A stretch of 40,390 nt of DNA, taken from positions 1 to 40,390 of the forward strand of contig CAMAUI010000031.1 in the NCBI GenBank assembly GCA_945861385.1. Reading direction: 5' to 3'. Positions 1-7,264 of the stretch are shown piece after piece. The position numbers were made by a program, and so were the translations under genes. The stretch's first letter is position 1. Every line of letters begins with the position of its first letter. The notes below the pieces were generated by a model that saw nothing but the letters and a program-made list of their open reading frames with translations, was not told where the DNA came from and made no database searches. The DNA comes from Prosthecobacter debontii (GTDB lineage: Bacteria > Verrucomicrobiota > Verrucomicrobiia > Chthoniobacterales > Chthoniobacteraceae).

Positions 1-1
1 C

Positions 2-376
2 GACGGCAACGAAACCTTCCATCGCGCCGCGGCGATCGCATCGGTCACTGTGACCGGCGCACTCACGCGTTCATCCATCGTCGCCGGCATCGCGAGCACC
101 AACGCCACCTTCGGCGACGCCGACGACATCCTCGCCGCCGTCGCAGGCACGCTCGCGCAAAGCAGCAGCATCGGCGCGCTGGAGATTGGCGCAGGCTCGG
201 GGACAAACGCGATGAACCCAGCGATCCCGCACGCATTCGCGATCCAGGCCGCCGCCATCAGGAGCCTCGTGAATGCCGGCTCCATCGCGGTGAACGACTT
301 CGCCGACGCCCTCTTCCTCGACGCCGGCACCGCAGGCGAGGATGCCGACGATGTGCTCGTGCGCCTGATCCCGTAA
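2..376 (+). CDS. C-terminal end of a large Gly/Ala/Asp-rich repeat protein (5' partial)
   Basis: The reading frame is already open at the left edge of the window and ends at TAA 374-376, so only about 124 C-terminal residues are visible. The fragment is poor in Cys and aromatic residues. It carries spaced beta-strand-like phrases such as VTGALTRSSIVAGI and ATFGDADDILAAV, a Ser/Gly-rich turn and an acidic end. This composition is typical of long secreted or surface beta-solenoid-like proteins of PVC bacteria, but that is inference and no named domain is recognised. A GTG at 50 could be read as a start, but the frame continues upstream without a stop, so a true start outside the window is more likely. 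It is convergent with the acyltransferase gene, 14 nt away. Confidence 0.55.
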   Translation, partial: DGNETFHRAAAIASVTVTGALTRSSIVAGIASTNATFGDADDILAAVAGTLAQSSSIGALEIGAGSGTNAMNPAIPHAFAIQAAAIRSLVNAGSIAVNDFADALFLDAGTAGEDADDVLVRLIP

Positions 377-390
377 GCGACCACGCAGCC

Positions 391-1008
391 TCAGGTCGTC
401 GCCGGGAGTTCCTTCACGATCACCGCCGGGTTTCCCGCGACGATGGTGTTTGGCGGCACGCTCTTGGTCACCACTGCGCCTGCGGCGACAACGCTGCCTT
501 TGCCGATGCGCACGCCTTTTAAAATGACGGCGCCCATGCCGATCCACACATCGTCTTCGATGATCACCGGCCTGGTCTTGATCTCCGGGCGCGGCGGACG
601 GTCGGGGAGGAAAGGCGCGAGCGCCCTCGCATCCACGCGGCGCGTGGCGGCATCGAGCGGATGGAAGTCGCTGTCGGCGATGCCGACGTTCCATGAGATG
701 AGGCAGTAGCTGCCGATTTCGATACGTTCCTCGGCCATGATAAGCACGCCATTGAGCAGCGTGAAATCGCCGATCTTGCACGAGCCGCGCGGGCCGATCG
801 AAAACGAGCAGCCGGCATAGGCGCTCACGTGCTCGCCGAGTTCCACCACGCGATCCGCCTTGTTTCGCACGAAGCGGAAAATCTGCGCCGTCTCGATGAA
901 ACACCCGTCTCCCCAATGAACGCTGGGTGGAATTGGAATCGGGTGCCAGTCTCCCTCGATGCGGCGGTCGGCATTGATATTCGTCATGACCACGCCGAGA
1001 AGCCACAT
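391..1008 (-). CDS. Hexapeptide-repeat O-acyltransferase (maltose/serine acetyltransferase-like)
   Basis: A 205-residue protein with a left-handed beta-helix fold of the LbH/CatB-LacA type. Isoleucine/valine-led hexapeptide turns run through the central and C-terminal part ([16 protein letters not shown], then [19 protein letters not shown]). It ends in the family hallmark [13 protein letters not shown]. The DFHPLD region supplies the active-site His expected in this family. Likely role: acetyl-CoA-dependent O- or N-acetylation of a sugar or nucleotide sugar, as in polysaccharide or lipopolysaccharide decoration; the substrate cannot be told from sequence. The start at 1008 (ATG) gives an N-terminus MWLLGVV; an internal ATG at 987 ([14 protein letters not shown]) is an equally good start. 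A sigma-54-type promoter lies upstream at 1093-1107, next to a sigma-54 activator gene transcribed the other way. Confidence 0.88.
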   Translation of the reverse strand: MWLLGVVMTNINADRRIEGDWHPIPIPPSVHWGDGCFIETAQIFRFVRNKADRVVELGEHVSAYAGCSFSIGPRGSCKIGDFTLLNGVLIMAEERIEIGSYCLISWNVGIADSDFHPLDAATRRVDARALAPFLPDRPPRPEIKTRPVIIEDDVWIGMGAVILKGVRIGKGSVVAAGAVVTKSVPPNTIVAGNPAVIVKELPATT

Positions 1009-1092
1009 GCCCTGCCGGGGCGCAAGCGCGCTTCCTGCCCGAGATCGCCCTCCACGCGGGGGATCGCCGGTCCGCCCTTCCGGGCAGATGGG

Positions 1093-1107
1093 GCAGCGGC
1101 GGTGCCA
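1093..1107 (-). promoter_or_regulatory. Putative sigma-54 (-24/-12) promoter for the acyltransferase
   Basis: Read on the minus strand, TGGCAC is followed by five bases and then CTGC. This matches the RpoN consensus TGGCAC-N5-TTGC at nine of ten positions, with GG and GC exactly 12 bp apart. The predicted transcription start is near 1081, giving a 5' leader of about 70-95 nt before the acyltransferase start. The site lies in the 212-bp gap shared with a divergently transcribed sigma-54 activator. Function is inferred from motif and context. Confidence 0.42.
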
Positions 1108-1220
1108 AGGCGAATGGGAGTCTCAAAAAAAACCTCGCCAGTTCTCAAACCTGCAATACTCTCAAAAACGCGAAAACTAAGGGCATCAGCTCTCCCATTT
1201 TCCTCAACCACCAACAGCCC

Positions 1221-2612
1221 ATGGCAAAAATTGTAATCATTGATGACGAGCCAAACATCGTCGAACTCGTGGCGACCGCCTGCAAGGAACTCGGCCACGA
1301 GGCGTTCCCCTTTGTGAAGAGCGAAAAAGCACTCGCGCAGATCGAATCCATCGCTCCGCAGCTCGTGATCTCGGACATCAAAATGGACAAGGTGGACGGC
1401 TTTGAAATCCTCCGCCGCGTCAAGGCCACGCTGGATAATTGCCAGGTCATCCTGATGACCGGGTTTGGCAATGAGGAGATCGCTGAGAAATCCATCGCGG
1501 AAGGCGCACGCTATTACATCCGCAAGCCTTTCAAGATTTCCGAGATGCAGGCGCGGGTGAAGCACACGATCGAGTTCACCGACACCGCGAAGGAGCGCGA
1601 CACGCTGAAGAAGGTCGTGAAACGCTCGGCCAATCCGGAAAATATCATCGGCACCTCGCCGAAGATGGACGAGGTGTATCACCTCATCCGCAAGGTCGCC
1701 GACACGGATTCCACGATTCTCATCCAGGGCGAGAGCGGCACGGGAAAGGAACTCGTCGCGCGCGCGCTGCACTTTAACTCGAGCCGCCAGCACCTTCCAT
1801 TTGTGGCGATCAACTGCTCGGCGCTGCCCGAGAATCTCCTCGAGTCGGAATTGTTCGGTCACAAGAAGGGCTCCTTCACCGGCGCGGTTTCGGACAAGGC
1901 GGGGCTTTTCGAGGAAGCCGAGCGCGGCACCATTTTTCTCGATGAGGTGAACTCGATGGCGCTGCCGTTGCAGACGAAACTCCTTCGCGTGCTGCAGGAG
2001 CGCCAGCTCCGGCGCGTTGGCGACACGAAGACGCTCCCGATCAATGTGCGCGTCCTCGCGGCTACGAACGAATCCCTCCTCGAGAAAGTGAAGGATGGGA
2101 AGTTCCGCGAGGATCTTTACTACCGCCTGTGTGTCATCCCGATCGAATTGCCGGCACTCCACGAGCGGATCGAGGACATCCCGCTTCTCGTCCAGCACTT
2201 CCTGAAAAAGCTGCCTGCCAACGGCGACCAGACACCGAAGAAGATCGAACCGAAGGCGATAGAAATTCTCCAGACTTACCGCTGGCCGGGAAATGTCCGC
2301 GAGCTTGAGAATGCGATCGAGCGGGCCTGCGCGCTTTGCGACGACAATGTCATCCGCGTCCAGGATCTCCCTCCCCAGATTGTGAAGCAGGCCGCGGATG
2401 GGCCGCAGGAACCGGGCGGCGGCGGTGCGCTTCCCGTCGGCAAAAAACTCGATGACTTCATCACCGAGCAGGAGCGCAGGTTCATTGACGAGACGATCAA
2501 GCAAAACGGCGGCAACCGCGACAAGGCCGCGAAGATGCTCGGCGTGAGCATTGCGACGCTCTACCGCAAGCTCGGCGTGAAGACCGCGGCAAAGGCCGGG
2601 AAATCCAAGTAG
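1221..2612 (+). CDS. Sigma-54-dependent response regulator (NtrC/AtoC family)
   Basis: 463 residues with the full NtrC-type order. The receiver domain spans about 1-120, with acidic pocket D8/D9, phospho-acceptor D52, T80 and K102. The AAA+ sigma-54 interaction domain spans about 140-370, with Walker A GESGTGKE at 170-177, the sigma-54 contact loop GSFTGA at 217-222 (Ser in place of the usual Ala) and Walker B GTIFLDE near 236-242. A Fis-type helix-turn-helix closes the protein at about 412-455 (NRDKAAKMLGVSIATLYRKL). Phosphorylation should license ATP-driven opening of sigma-54 promoters. No sensor kinase lies next to it; the only kinase in the window is a hybrid at 34871. A sigma-54-like site facing the divergent acyltransferase gene suggests one local target. 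The next gene starts 20 nt downstream. Confidence 0.95.
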   Translation: MAKIVIIDDEPNIVELVATACKELGHEAFPFVKSEKALAQIESIAPQLVISDIKMDKVDGFEILRRVKATLDNCQVILMTGFGNEEIAEKSIAEGARYYIRKPFKISEMQARVKHTIEFTDTAKERDTLKKVVKRSANPENIIGTSPKMDEVYHLIRKVADTDSTILIQGESGTGKELVARALHFNSSRQHLPFVAINCSALPENLLESELFGHKKGSFTGAVSDKAGLFEEAERGTIFLDEVNSMALPLQTKLLRVLQERQLRRVGDTKTLPINVRVLAATNESLLEKVKDGKFREDLYYRLCVIPIELPALHERIEDIPLLVQHFLKKLPANGDQTPKKIEPKAIEILQTYRWPGNVRELENAIERACALCDDNVIRVQDLPPQIVKQAADGPQEPGGGGALPVGKKLDDFITEQERRFIDETIKQNGGNRDKAAKMLGVSIATLYRKLGVKTAAKAGKSK

Positions 2613-2632
2613 CCAGGAACCTGCGGCGCTCG

Positions 2633-3565
2633 ATGGCATTCGATCATCCGCTCACATTCCGCCCGCTTTTCATGGAGCGCGTGTGGGGCGGGCGCAGGCT
2701 TGCGACCGAGCTGGGGAAGCCCATCCCCGCCGGCGCCGTGATCGGGGAAAGCTGGGAACTTGTGGACCGCCCGGAAGCGCAGAGCGTGGTGGATTGCGGC
2801 GCGCATGCGGGAATGACGCTGCACGAGCTGTGGACACGACATCGAAGTGAGGTTTTCGGTGACGTGCCGGATGCGCCGAGATTTCCGCTGCTCGCGAAGA
2901 TTCTCGACGCGCGGGAGACGATGAGCGTGCAGGTCCACCCGCCCGCCGCTCTTGCCGCGGAGCTGGGTGGCGAGCCGAAAAGCGAAGTGTGGATCCTGCT
3001 GGATGCCGAGCCGGGAAGCGAGATCATTGCAGGGTTCCGTCGCGGGACGACGCGCGAGGAATTCGACGAGGCGCTTGCCGCGGGCCGCGTGGAGGGGCTG
3101 CTCCACCGCATCCCGGTGCGGCGCGGCGATGCGATTTTCATCCCGAACGGCCGCTGCCATGCAATCGGCGCAGGCTGCCTCATCGTGGAGATCCAGCAGA
3201 ACAGCGACACGACCTATCGCGTCTTCGACTGGAACCGTGCCGGGCTCGATGGAAAGCCGCGCGCGCTCCACATCGCGGAATCGCTGAAGTCCATCAACTT
3301 CGCCGATCACGAGCCCGCTCTCGCGCCGGCTGGCTCGGCAGTCCTGGCGGAATGCGCGCATTTCCGCGTCGAGCGATGGCAGCTCGACGCACCGCGCGCG
3401 GACGACGGCCGTGGCTGCGCGATCTTCACCGTGCTCGATGGCGCGGTGGCCTGCGGCGAGCGCGAGTTCAAGCCCGGCGAATTCTTCCTCCTGCCCGCCA
3501 CGGCAAAGGACAGATCCCTCCACCCCGCCGGCGGGAGCGCGGCGTTGATGCGGACGACATTTTGA
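2633..3565 (+). CDS. manA: Mannose-6-phosphate isomerase, class I
   Basis: 310 residues, the size of the short Bacillus-type class I phosphomannose isomerases. It should interconvert fructose-6-phosphate and mannose-6-phosphate, feeding GDP-mannose and polysaccharide synthesis in the cytoplasm. Zinc-site motifs are present in order: QVHP at 100-103, E118 in KSEVW, and H176 in GRCHAIG. The signature QQNSDTTYRVFDW follows at 188-200. A cupin-like C-terminal part carries the turn FKPGEFFLLPA. It starts 20 nt after the response regulator on the same strand, so co-transcription is possible. It is convergent with the proteasome operon, with a short palindrome between the stop codons. Confidence 0.93.
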   Translation: MAFDHPLTFRPLFMERVWGGRRLATELGKPIPAGAVIGESWELVDRPEAQSVVDCGAHAGMTLHELWTRHRSEVFGDVPDAPRFPLLAKILDARETMSVQVHPPAALAAELGGEPKSEVWILLDAEPGSEIIAGFRRGTTREEFDEALAAGRVEGLLHRIPVRRGDAIFIPNGRCHAIGAGCLIVEIQQNSDTTYRVFDWNRAGLDGKPRALHIAESLKSINFADHEPALAPAGSAVLAECAHFRVERWQLDAPRADDGRGCAIFTVLDGAVACGEREFKPGEFFLLPATAKDRSLHPAGGSAALMRTTF

Positions 3566-3572
3566 GCGGCCT

Positions 3573-3591
3573 CGCGCGGCTAGACCGCGCG
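3573..3591. terminator. GC-rich hairpin between convergent manA and prcA
   Basis: CGCGCGG at 3573-3579 and CCGCGCG at 3585-3591 form a perfect 7-bp stem around a 5-nt loop, in the 28-bp gap between the stop codons of manA (+) and prcA (-). The position suits a bidirectional terminator, but no T-tract follows on either strand, so intrinsic termination is not certain. Confidence 0.4.
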
Positions 3592-3593
3592 TC

Positions 3594-4370
3594 TCACGAG
3601 ATCATCGCGCGGGCTTCGCCTTCCGCCAGCGAACGGTATGTCACGGCGACCGGGGCTTTCACTTCCATCACCGCCGCCTCGACGCTCGTCGCCGCGAGTT
3701 GCTCGTGAAGATGCGCGCGCAGCCTGTCCATCGCCGGCACCTCGCCCTCGCGGTCGTCGGAGAGCGCCATGTGGCCGGCCGCCCATGCCGCGGCCGCGAG
3801 TTTCAAAGCCTCCGCCAGCGAACATTTCGCGGGGTCTTTTCCCCGCAGGAAATTCTCCATCTGCCGCATGGCGTGCGCCTTTCCGGCGATCACTCCGAAA
3901 TCCTCGAACGATGTCGCGAAAGATCCGCCGTTCGTGTGGGTCGAGCCGTCGTAGTCGAGCCGCAGGAAGAGATTGGGCGCATCGCGCCGGCCCAGCTCGG
4001 CAAACAGCAGCCGCGCGAGAAACGGCGGCCCGTAAATCTGCTCGAACGCCGCCTTGAGCGCGGGGCTCATCGAGTAATTCGCCAGCCGCCGCAGCGACAC
4101 GTCATCCGCCGCGCGCGCGAAGCCCTCCGTGCTCGCGACCTCGATCGCCGCCATCCGCAGCCGCTCGATGTCGCCGGGATGCCCGAGCCCGCCGAGCGCG
4201 ATCCGGTCATACACCTCGAAAAGTTTCTGCCGCTCGCGGCTCAGCGTGAAAAGCAGGATGCCATCGTGGTAGCTCAGCGCCACGATCGGACTGCCGGGCG
4301 CGAGCTGATCCTCGATATACTCGCGCCGATTGGCGATGGCCTCGACCCAGCGGAATGGTTCTTCGTGCAT
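3594..4370 (-). CDS. prcA: 20S proteasome subunit alpha
   Basis: 258 residues, similar in size to actinobacterial PrcA. The Ntn-hydrolase alpha-subunit pattern is clear: an N-terminal helix (MHEEPFRWVEAIANRREYIE) of the kind that gates the pore, a first strand pair PIVALSYHDGILLFT at 28-42, the signature block KLFEVYDRIALGGLGHPGDI at 49-68, and LDYDGS at 138-143. There is no N-terminal catalytic threonine, as expected for the non-proteolytic outer ring that binds the activating ATPase. It lies 125 nt downstream of prcB in the same direction, in the actinobacterial order beta then alpha. An in-frame TGA 24 nt upstream of the ATG rules out a longer N-terminus. An AAGGAG about 30 nt upstream is too far to act as its ribosome binding site. 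Confidence 0.9.
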   Translation of the reverse strand: MHEEPFRWVEAIANRREYIEDQLAPGSPIVALSYHDGILLFTLSRERQKLFEVYDRIALGGLGHPGDIERLRMAAIEVASTEGFARAADDVSLRRLANYSMSPALKAAFEQIYGPPFLARLLFAELGRRDAPNLFLRLDYDGSTHTNGGSFATSFEDFGVIAGKAHAMRQMENFLRGKDPAKCSLAEALKLAAAAWAAGHMALSDDREGEVPAMDRLRAHLHEQLAATSVEAAVMEVKAPVAVTYRSLAEGEARAMIS

Positions 4371-4450
4371 GACGGGATGATGCGCGAGTCAGCGCAAATC
4401 GCCACTCCTTAACTTGCACCAGCGTTCACAAAGTTCGCGTGCCGGAAGCC

Positions 4451-4464
4451 CGGACCGAAGCCCG
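4451..4464 (-). other. UUCG-tetraloop hairpin in the prcB-prcA gap
   Basis: In the 125-nt gap between prcB and prcA the transcript contains CGGGC-UUCG-GUCCG, a 5-bp stem (one G-U pair) capped by the very stable UUCG tetraloop. No U-tract follows, so full termination is not expected. It may protect the prcB 3' end or set the beta:alpha expression ratio. The structure is seen in sequence; the role is inference. Confidence 0.35.
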
Positions 4465-4495
4465 GCATGCGCCAGCCAGCGATGGGCGGCATTTT

Positions 4496-5329
4496 TCAAA
4501 CCGCAAGATTCGTCTTGTACAACTTCGCCAGCCTCGTCTCGGGCAGCGTGGCGATCCCAGTCCTGGTGATCAGCTTCACGATGGGGAAAACCCGCGCGCG
4601 GCGGTCCACTCCGCCGGTGGCGGAGTCGCTCTCGGCGGCCGTCTCGAGCGCGCGGAGCGCGAGGAGGACGGCATCGCTTGCGCGGAGCTTGCGGAGCGGG
4701 TGTTTCGAGTAGGTGTTTTCGTAATGGAGCACCGCGCGGACGGAAGGGCTGCCGCTGCCGGTCGCGGCGAAATCGGCGGCCTCGAACTGCGCGCCCATCG
4801 GGTCGTAAAAATACACGCGCGGCTGCTGGCCCTGCGCGTCGAACGTCGCAAAAATCGGCACGACAAGCCCCACGCCCTGCATGACGAAGCCGAGGTTGTC
4901 GCGCAGGAGCTTCGACAGTGCGCGCACCTTGCCCTCGAGGCTCATCTCCGCGAGCTGCGTGCGGCGGAAAAAATGGAAGCTGTGCTCCAGCACGCGCGCC
5001 ATCTCCCATGCCGTGGCCGGCACCCCGGCGATGGCCATGAGCGAGTGGCGGTCTATCTCGAGCACCTTGTCGGCGCGGTCGTACATGATCGTGTTGCCAG
5101 CGGTCGCGCGGCGGTCGCCAGCGACGAGCACGCCATCCGCAAACTTGAACGCGAGGATCGTCGTCGCGTGCGTGGGCGTGAGCGCGTGCGGGCTGCCGGC
5201 TGCCGCATGCCCGCTGCCAATCGCCTCCACCTGCGGCGAAAGTCCGTGGTGCCGGAGGATCGCGGGGAAGTCATTGGGCGCACCGGAAGTGAGCGCGGCG
5301 GGTGTGTTCATGGAAAAAGGAGTGCGCAT
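4496..5329 (-). CDS. prcB: 20S proteasome subunit beta (proteolytic)
   Basis: 277 residues. The family motif ATTILAF...GVLVAGDRRATAGN places the catalytic N-terminal threonine of the mature enzyme at Thr56, after a propeptide of about 55 residues, close to the 57 of Mycobacterium PrcB. Active-site partners fall at the expected offsets: Asp72 (mature D17) and Lys88 (mature K33). GSGS at 191-194 and DSATGG at 235-240 complete the signature. It should form the inner catalytic rings of the 20S core. HslV is excluded by length, by the long propeptide and by the neighbouring alpha subunit. The start is ATG 5329; an in-frame ATG at 5311 would shorten only the propeptide. The UBact stop codon is 21 nt upstream. 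Confidence 0.93.
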   Translation of the reverse strand: MRTPFSMNTPAALTSGAPNDFPAILRHHGLSPQVEAIGSGHAAAGSPHALTPTHATTILAFKFADGVLVAGDRRATAGNTIMYDRADKVLEIDRHSLMAIAGVPATAWEMARVLEHSFHFFRRTQLAEMSLEGKVRALSKLLRDNLGFVMQGVGLVVPIFATFDAQGQQPRVYFYDPMGAQFEAADFAATGSGSPSVRAVLHYENTYSKHPLRKLRASDAVLLALRALETAAESDSATGGVDRRARVFPIVKLITRTGIATLPETRLAKLYKTNLAV

Positions 5330-5350
5330 TTGCAGCCGGATTTCTCGCCG

Positions 5351-5527
5351 CTACTGCCCCGTCCGCTGGCGGTATCGCCGCGCCTGGTCGGGATCCACTT
5401 TGCGCATGCGCTCAAGGATGCTCTTGGTGTCGGGCTTTTTCACGTCCGGTGCTTTTGGCCCGTCGCCATCCCCTTGCTTGCGCTCCCACGGCGCCGGTCC
5501 CGCTGGTTTTTGCGTCCGCTCTGGCAT
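5351..5527 (-). CDS. ubact: Ubiquitin-like protein modifier UBact (Pup-like), 58 aa
   Basis: A 58-residue gene (ATG at 5527, TAG ending at 5351). The protein begins MPERTQKPAG; about residues 1-33 are rich in Pro, Gly and charge and look disordered. A helix-prone half follows (KSILERMRKVDPDQARRYRQ), ending RTGQ. This C-terminal pattern, KVDPDQA(R/K)RYRQR(S/T)G(E/Q), is the hallmark of UBact, the Pup-like modifier described from Nitrospirae, Verrucomicrobia and related phyla. The next genes are prcB (21 nt away) and prcA. By analogy with Pup, the C-terminal residue is attached to lysines of target proteins, and a terminal Gln must first be deamidated to Glu by a Dop-type enzyme. UBact itself has seven lysines (7, 17, 25, 30, 31, 35, 43). 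Assignment rests on motif plus context. Confidence 0.9.
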   Translation of the reverse strand: MPERTQKPAGPAPWERKQGDGDGPKAPDVKKPDTKSILERMRKVDPDQARRYRQRTGQ

Positions 5528-5533
5528 GCGGGA

Positions 5534-5561
5534 AAAGTAGCGTCGCGCGTGGCGAATGCAA
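5534..5561 (-). promoter_or_regulatory. Putative sigma-70 promoter of the UBact-prcB-prcA operon
   Basis: On the minus strand a -35-like TTGCAT (5561-5556) and a -10-like TACTTT (5539-5534) are separated by 16 bp. The -10 box ends 6 nt before the UBact ATG, so the predicted transcription start falls on or next to the start codon. This implies a leaderless mRNA, in line with the absence of a ribosome binding site. Prediction from motif and spacing only. Confidence 0.42.
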
Positions 5562-5675
5562 GAGGCTCCTCACGCGGTGATGAGCGGCGCTTGTCTTTTG
5601 ATGGCCTCCACCGTGTGTCACCCGCCATGGCGATTCGCCTGGTGATATTCAATGGCCGGGTGCGGCGGTGGCAGA

Positions 5676-7145
5676 TCAGGCGAGCACCGCTTTCACCAGC
5701 TCCCCGTGGATGTCCGTGAGCCGGAAATCGCGGCCCTGGTAGCGGTAGATGAGCTTGGTGTGCTGCACGCCCATGAGGTGCAGGATCGTGGCGTTGAGGT
5801 CGTGCACATGCACGGGGTTCTCGGTGATGTTGTAGCAGTAGTCGTCGGTCGCGCCGAAGGTGATGCCCTTTTTCACACCAGCACCGGCCATGAGCACGGT
5901 GAAGCAGCGCGGGTGATGGTCGCGGCCGTAGTTCGTCGCGCTCATCCCGCCCTGGCTGTAAATGGTGCGGCCAAATTCGCCGCCCCAGACGATGAGCGTG
6001 TCGTCGAGCAGGCCGCGCGCTTTCAAGTCGCGGATGAGCGCGGCGGTGGGCTGGTCGGTGTCTTTGCACTGGCCGCGGATGGCGCCGGGCAGTCCGCCGT
6101 GATGGTCCCAGCCCATGTGGAAGAGCTGGATGAAACGAACGTCGCGCTCGGCGAGGCGGCGGGCGAGCAGGCAGTTCGCGGCGTAGCTGCCGGGGCGCTT
6201 GATGTCGGGGCCGTAGGAGTCGAGCACGGCCTGCGGTTCCTTCGAGATGTCGGTGAGGTCGGGCACGCTGGCCTGCATGCGAAAGGCCATTTCGTATTGG
6301 GCGATGCGCGTCTGGATTTCCGGGTCGCCGAGCGCGTCGTGGCGGCGCTGGTTGAGCGCGGCGAGTTCGTCGAGCGTCTCGCGGCGCATCGCGCGGTCCA
6401 TGCCGGGCGGGTTGCTGAGGTAAAGCACGGGGTCGCCGGTGTTGCGAAATTTCACGCCCTGATGTTTCGCCGGGAGGAAGCCAGCGCTCCACAGCCGGTC
6501 ATAGAGCGGCTGGTCGTCCTTGCGCCCGCTGCCGAAGGACGTGAGCACGACGTACGCGGGCAGGTCGGCGTTGCTGCTGCCGAGGCCGTAGGCCATCCAC
6601 GAGCCGATGCTCGGCCGGCCCGCGAGCTGCGAGCCGGTCTGCATGAAAGTGATCGCGGGATCGTGATTGATAGCCTCGGTGTGCAGCGAGCGGATGATCG
6701 CCCACTCATCGGCGAGGCCGGACATGTGCGGCATCAGCTCGCTGAACCACGCGCCGCTTTCCCCGTACTGCGCGAACTTGAACATGCTCGGCGCGACAGG
6801 AAACTTCGACTGGCCGCTGGTCATGGTCGTCAGGCGCTGCCCTTTGCGGATGCTCGCCGGCAGGTCTTCGCCGCGCCGCGCTTCCATCTGCGGCTTCGGG
6901 TCGAAGAGATCCATCTGCGAAGGCGCGCCGCTTTGGAACAGGTAGATGATGCGCTTCGCCTTCGGCGCGAAATTCGGGAACTCCGGCAGGCCGGGAATCG
7001 CGGCGGCTTCGGCGCGGTGGCCGAGCAGACCGCCGAGAGCCGCGAGGCCGATGCCGCCCGCGGCGCGCTGGAGGAAGGTGCGGCGGGTAACGTGCTGCCG
7101 CGCGTCTTGCGCGAGGGCGAGGAATTGGTGGTCGTTGCAGTTCAT
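5676..7145 (-). CDS. DUF1501 family protein with Tat signal peptide
   Basis: 489 residues. A twin-arginine signal sits near residues 20-42 (TRRTFLQRAAGGIGLAALGG), so export of a folded protein is predicted. The rest matches the DUF1501 family, an alkaline-phosphatase/sulfatase-fold family abundant in Planctomycetes and Verrucomicrobia. Recognisable blocks are IIYLFQSGAPSQMDLFDPKP, LFHMGWDHHG, DTLIVWGGEFGRT and GRDHHPRCFTVLMAG, rich in the Asp and His residues used for metal binding in that fold. The substrate is unknown. DUF1501 genes usually sit directly beside PSCyt1/DUF1549/DUF1553 genes, and the partner is present at 8239-11337. Here the pair is separated by a GxxExxY gene and repeat arrays. 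The 15-bp repeat reaches to within 8 nt of this start codon. Confidence 0.93.
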   Translation of the reverse strand: MNCNDHQFLALAQDARQHVTRRTFLQRAAGGIGLAALGGLLGHRAEAAAIPGLPEFPNFAPKAKRIIYLFQSGAPSQMDLFDPKPQMEARRGEDLPASIRKGQRLTTMTSGQSKFPVAPSMFKFAQYGESGAWFSELMPHMSGLADEWAIIRSLHTEAINHDPAITFMQTGSQLAGRPSIGSWMAYGLGSSNADLPAYVVLTSFGSGRKDDQPLYDRLWSAGFLPAKHQGVKFRNTGDPVLYLSNPPGMDRAMRRETLDELAALNQRRHDALGDPEIQTRIAQYEMAFRMQASVPDLTDISKEPQAVLDSYGPDIKRPGSYAANCLLARRLAERDVRFIQLFHMGWDHHGGLPGAIRGQCKDTDQPTAALIRDLKARGLLDDTLIVWGGEFGRTIYSQGGMSATNYGRDHHPRCFTVLMAGAGVKKGITFGATDDYCYNITENPVHVHDLNATILHLMGVQHTKLIYRYQGRDFRLTDIHGELVKAVLA

Positions 7146-7153
7146 AGTGGAAA

Positions 7154-7264
7154 TGTCAGGAAGATTGGTGTCAGGAAAATTGCGGGAGGAAGGATGGATA
7201 TGTGGAATCGCTGTGCGTCAGGATAACCTTCCAACCAATTTTCCTGACACCAATTTTCCTGACA
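7154..7264. repeat. Left array of 15-bp repeats, two forward and two inverted
   Basis: Two tandem copies of TGTCAGGAAAATTGG (7154-7168 with one mismatch, 7169-7183 with one mismatch) face two tandem copies of the complement CCAATTTTCCTGACA (7235-7249 and 7250-7264, both exact) across a 51-nt spacer. The array can fold into a long hairpin. It starts 8 nt upstream of the DUF1501 start codon and ends at the base before the stop codon of the GxxExxY gene. The spacer resembles the right array's spacer in several short blocks (GAATCG, CAGGA-AACC, CTTC-AA), so the two arrays look like diverged copies. Confidence 0.9.

Noticed and set aside
984..2639. Long minus-strand open frame (551 codons) antisense to the response regulator
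   Set aside because: It mirrors the real gene on the other strand, a common effect of high GC third positions, and the translation has no recognisable domain.
4402..4410. AAGGAG as ribosome binding site of prcA
   Set aside because: It is more than 30 nt before the ATG at 4370, and an in-frame TGA blocks any start that would suit it.
4496..5329. HslV peptidase instead of proteasome beta
   Set aside because: The length, 55-residue propeptide, DSATGG signature and adjacent alpha subunit fit PrcB; no hslU is present.
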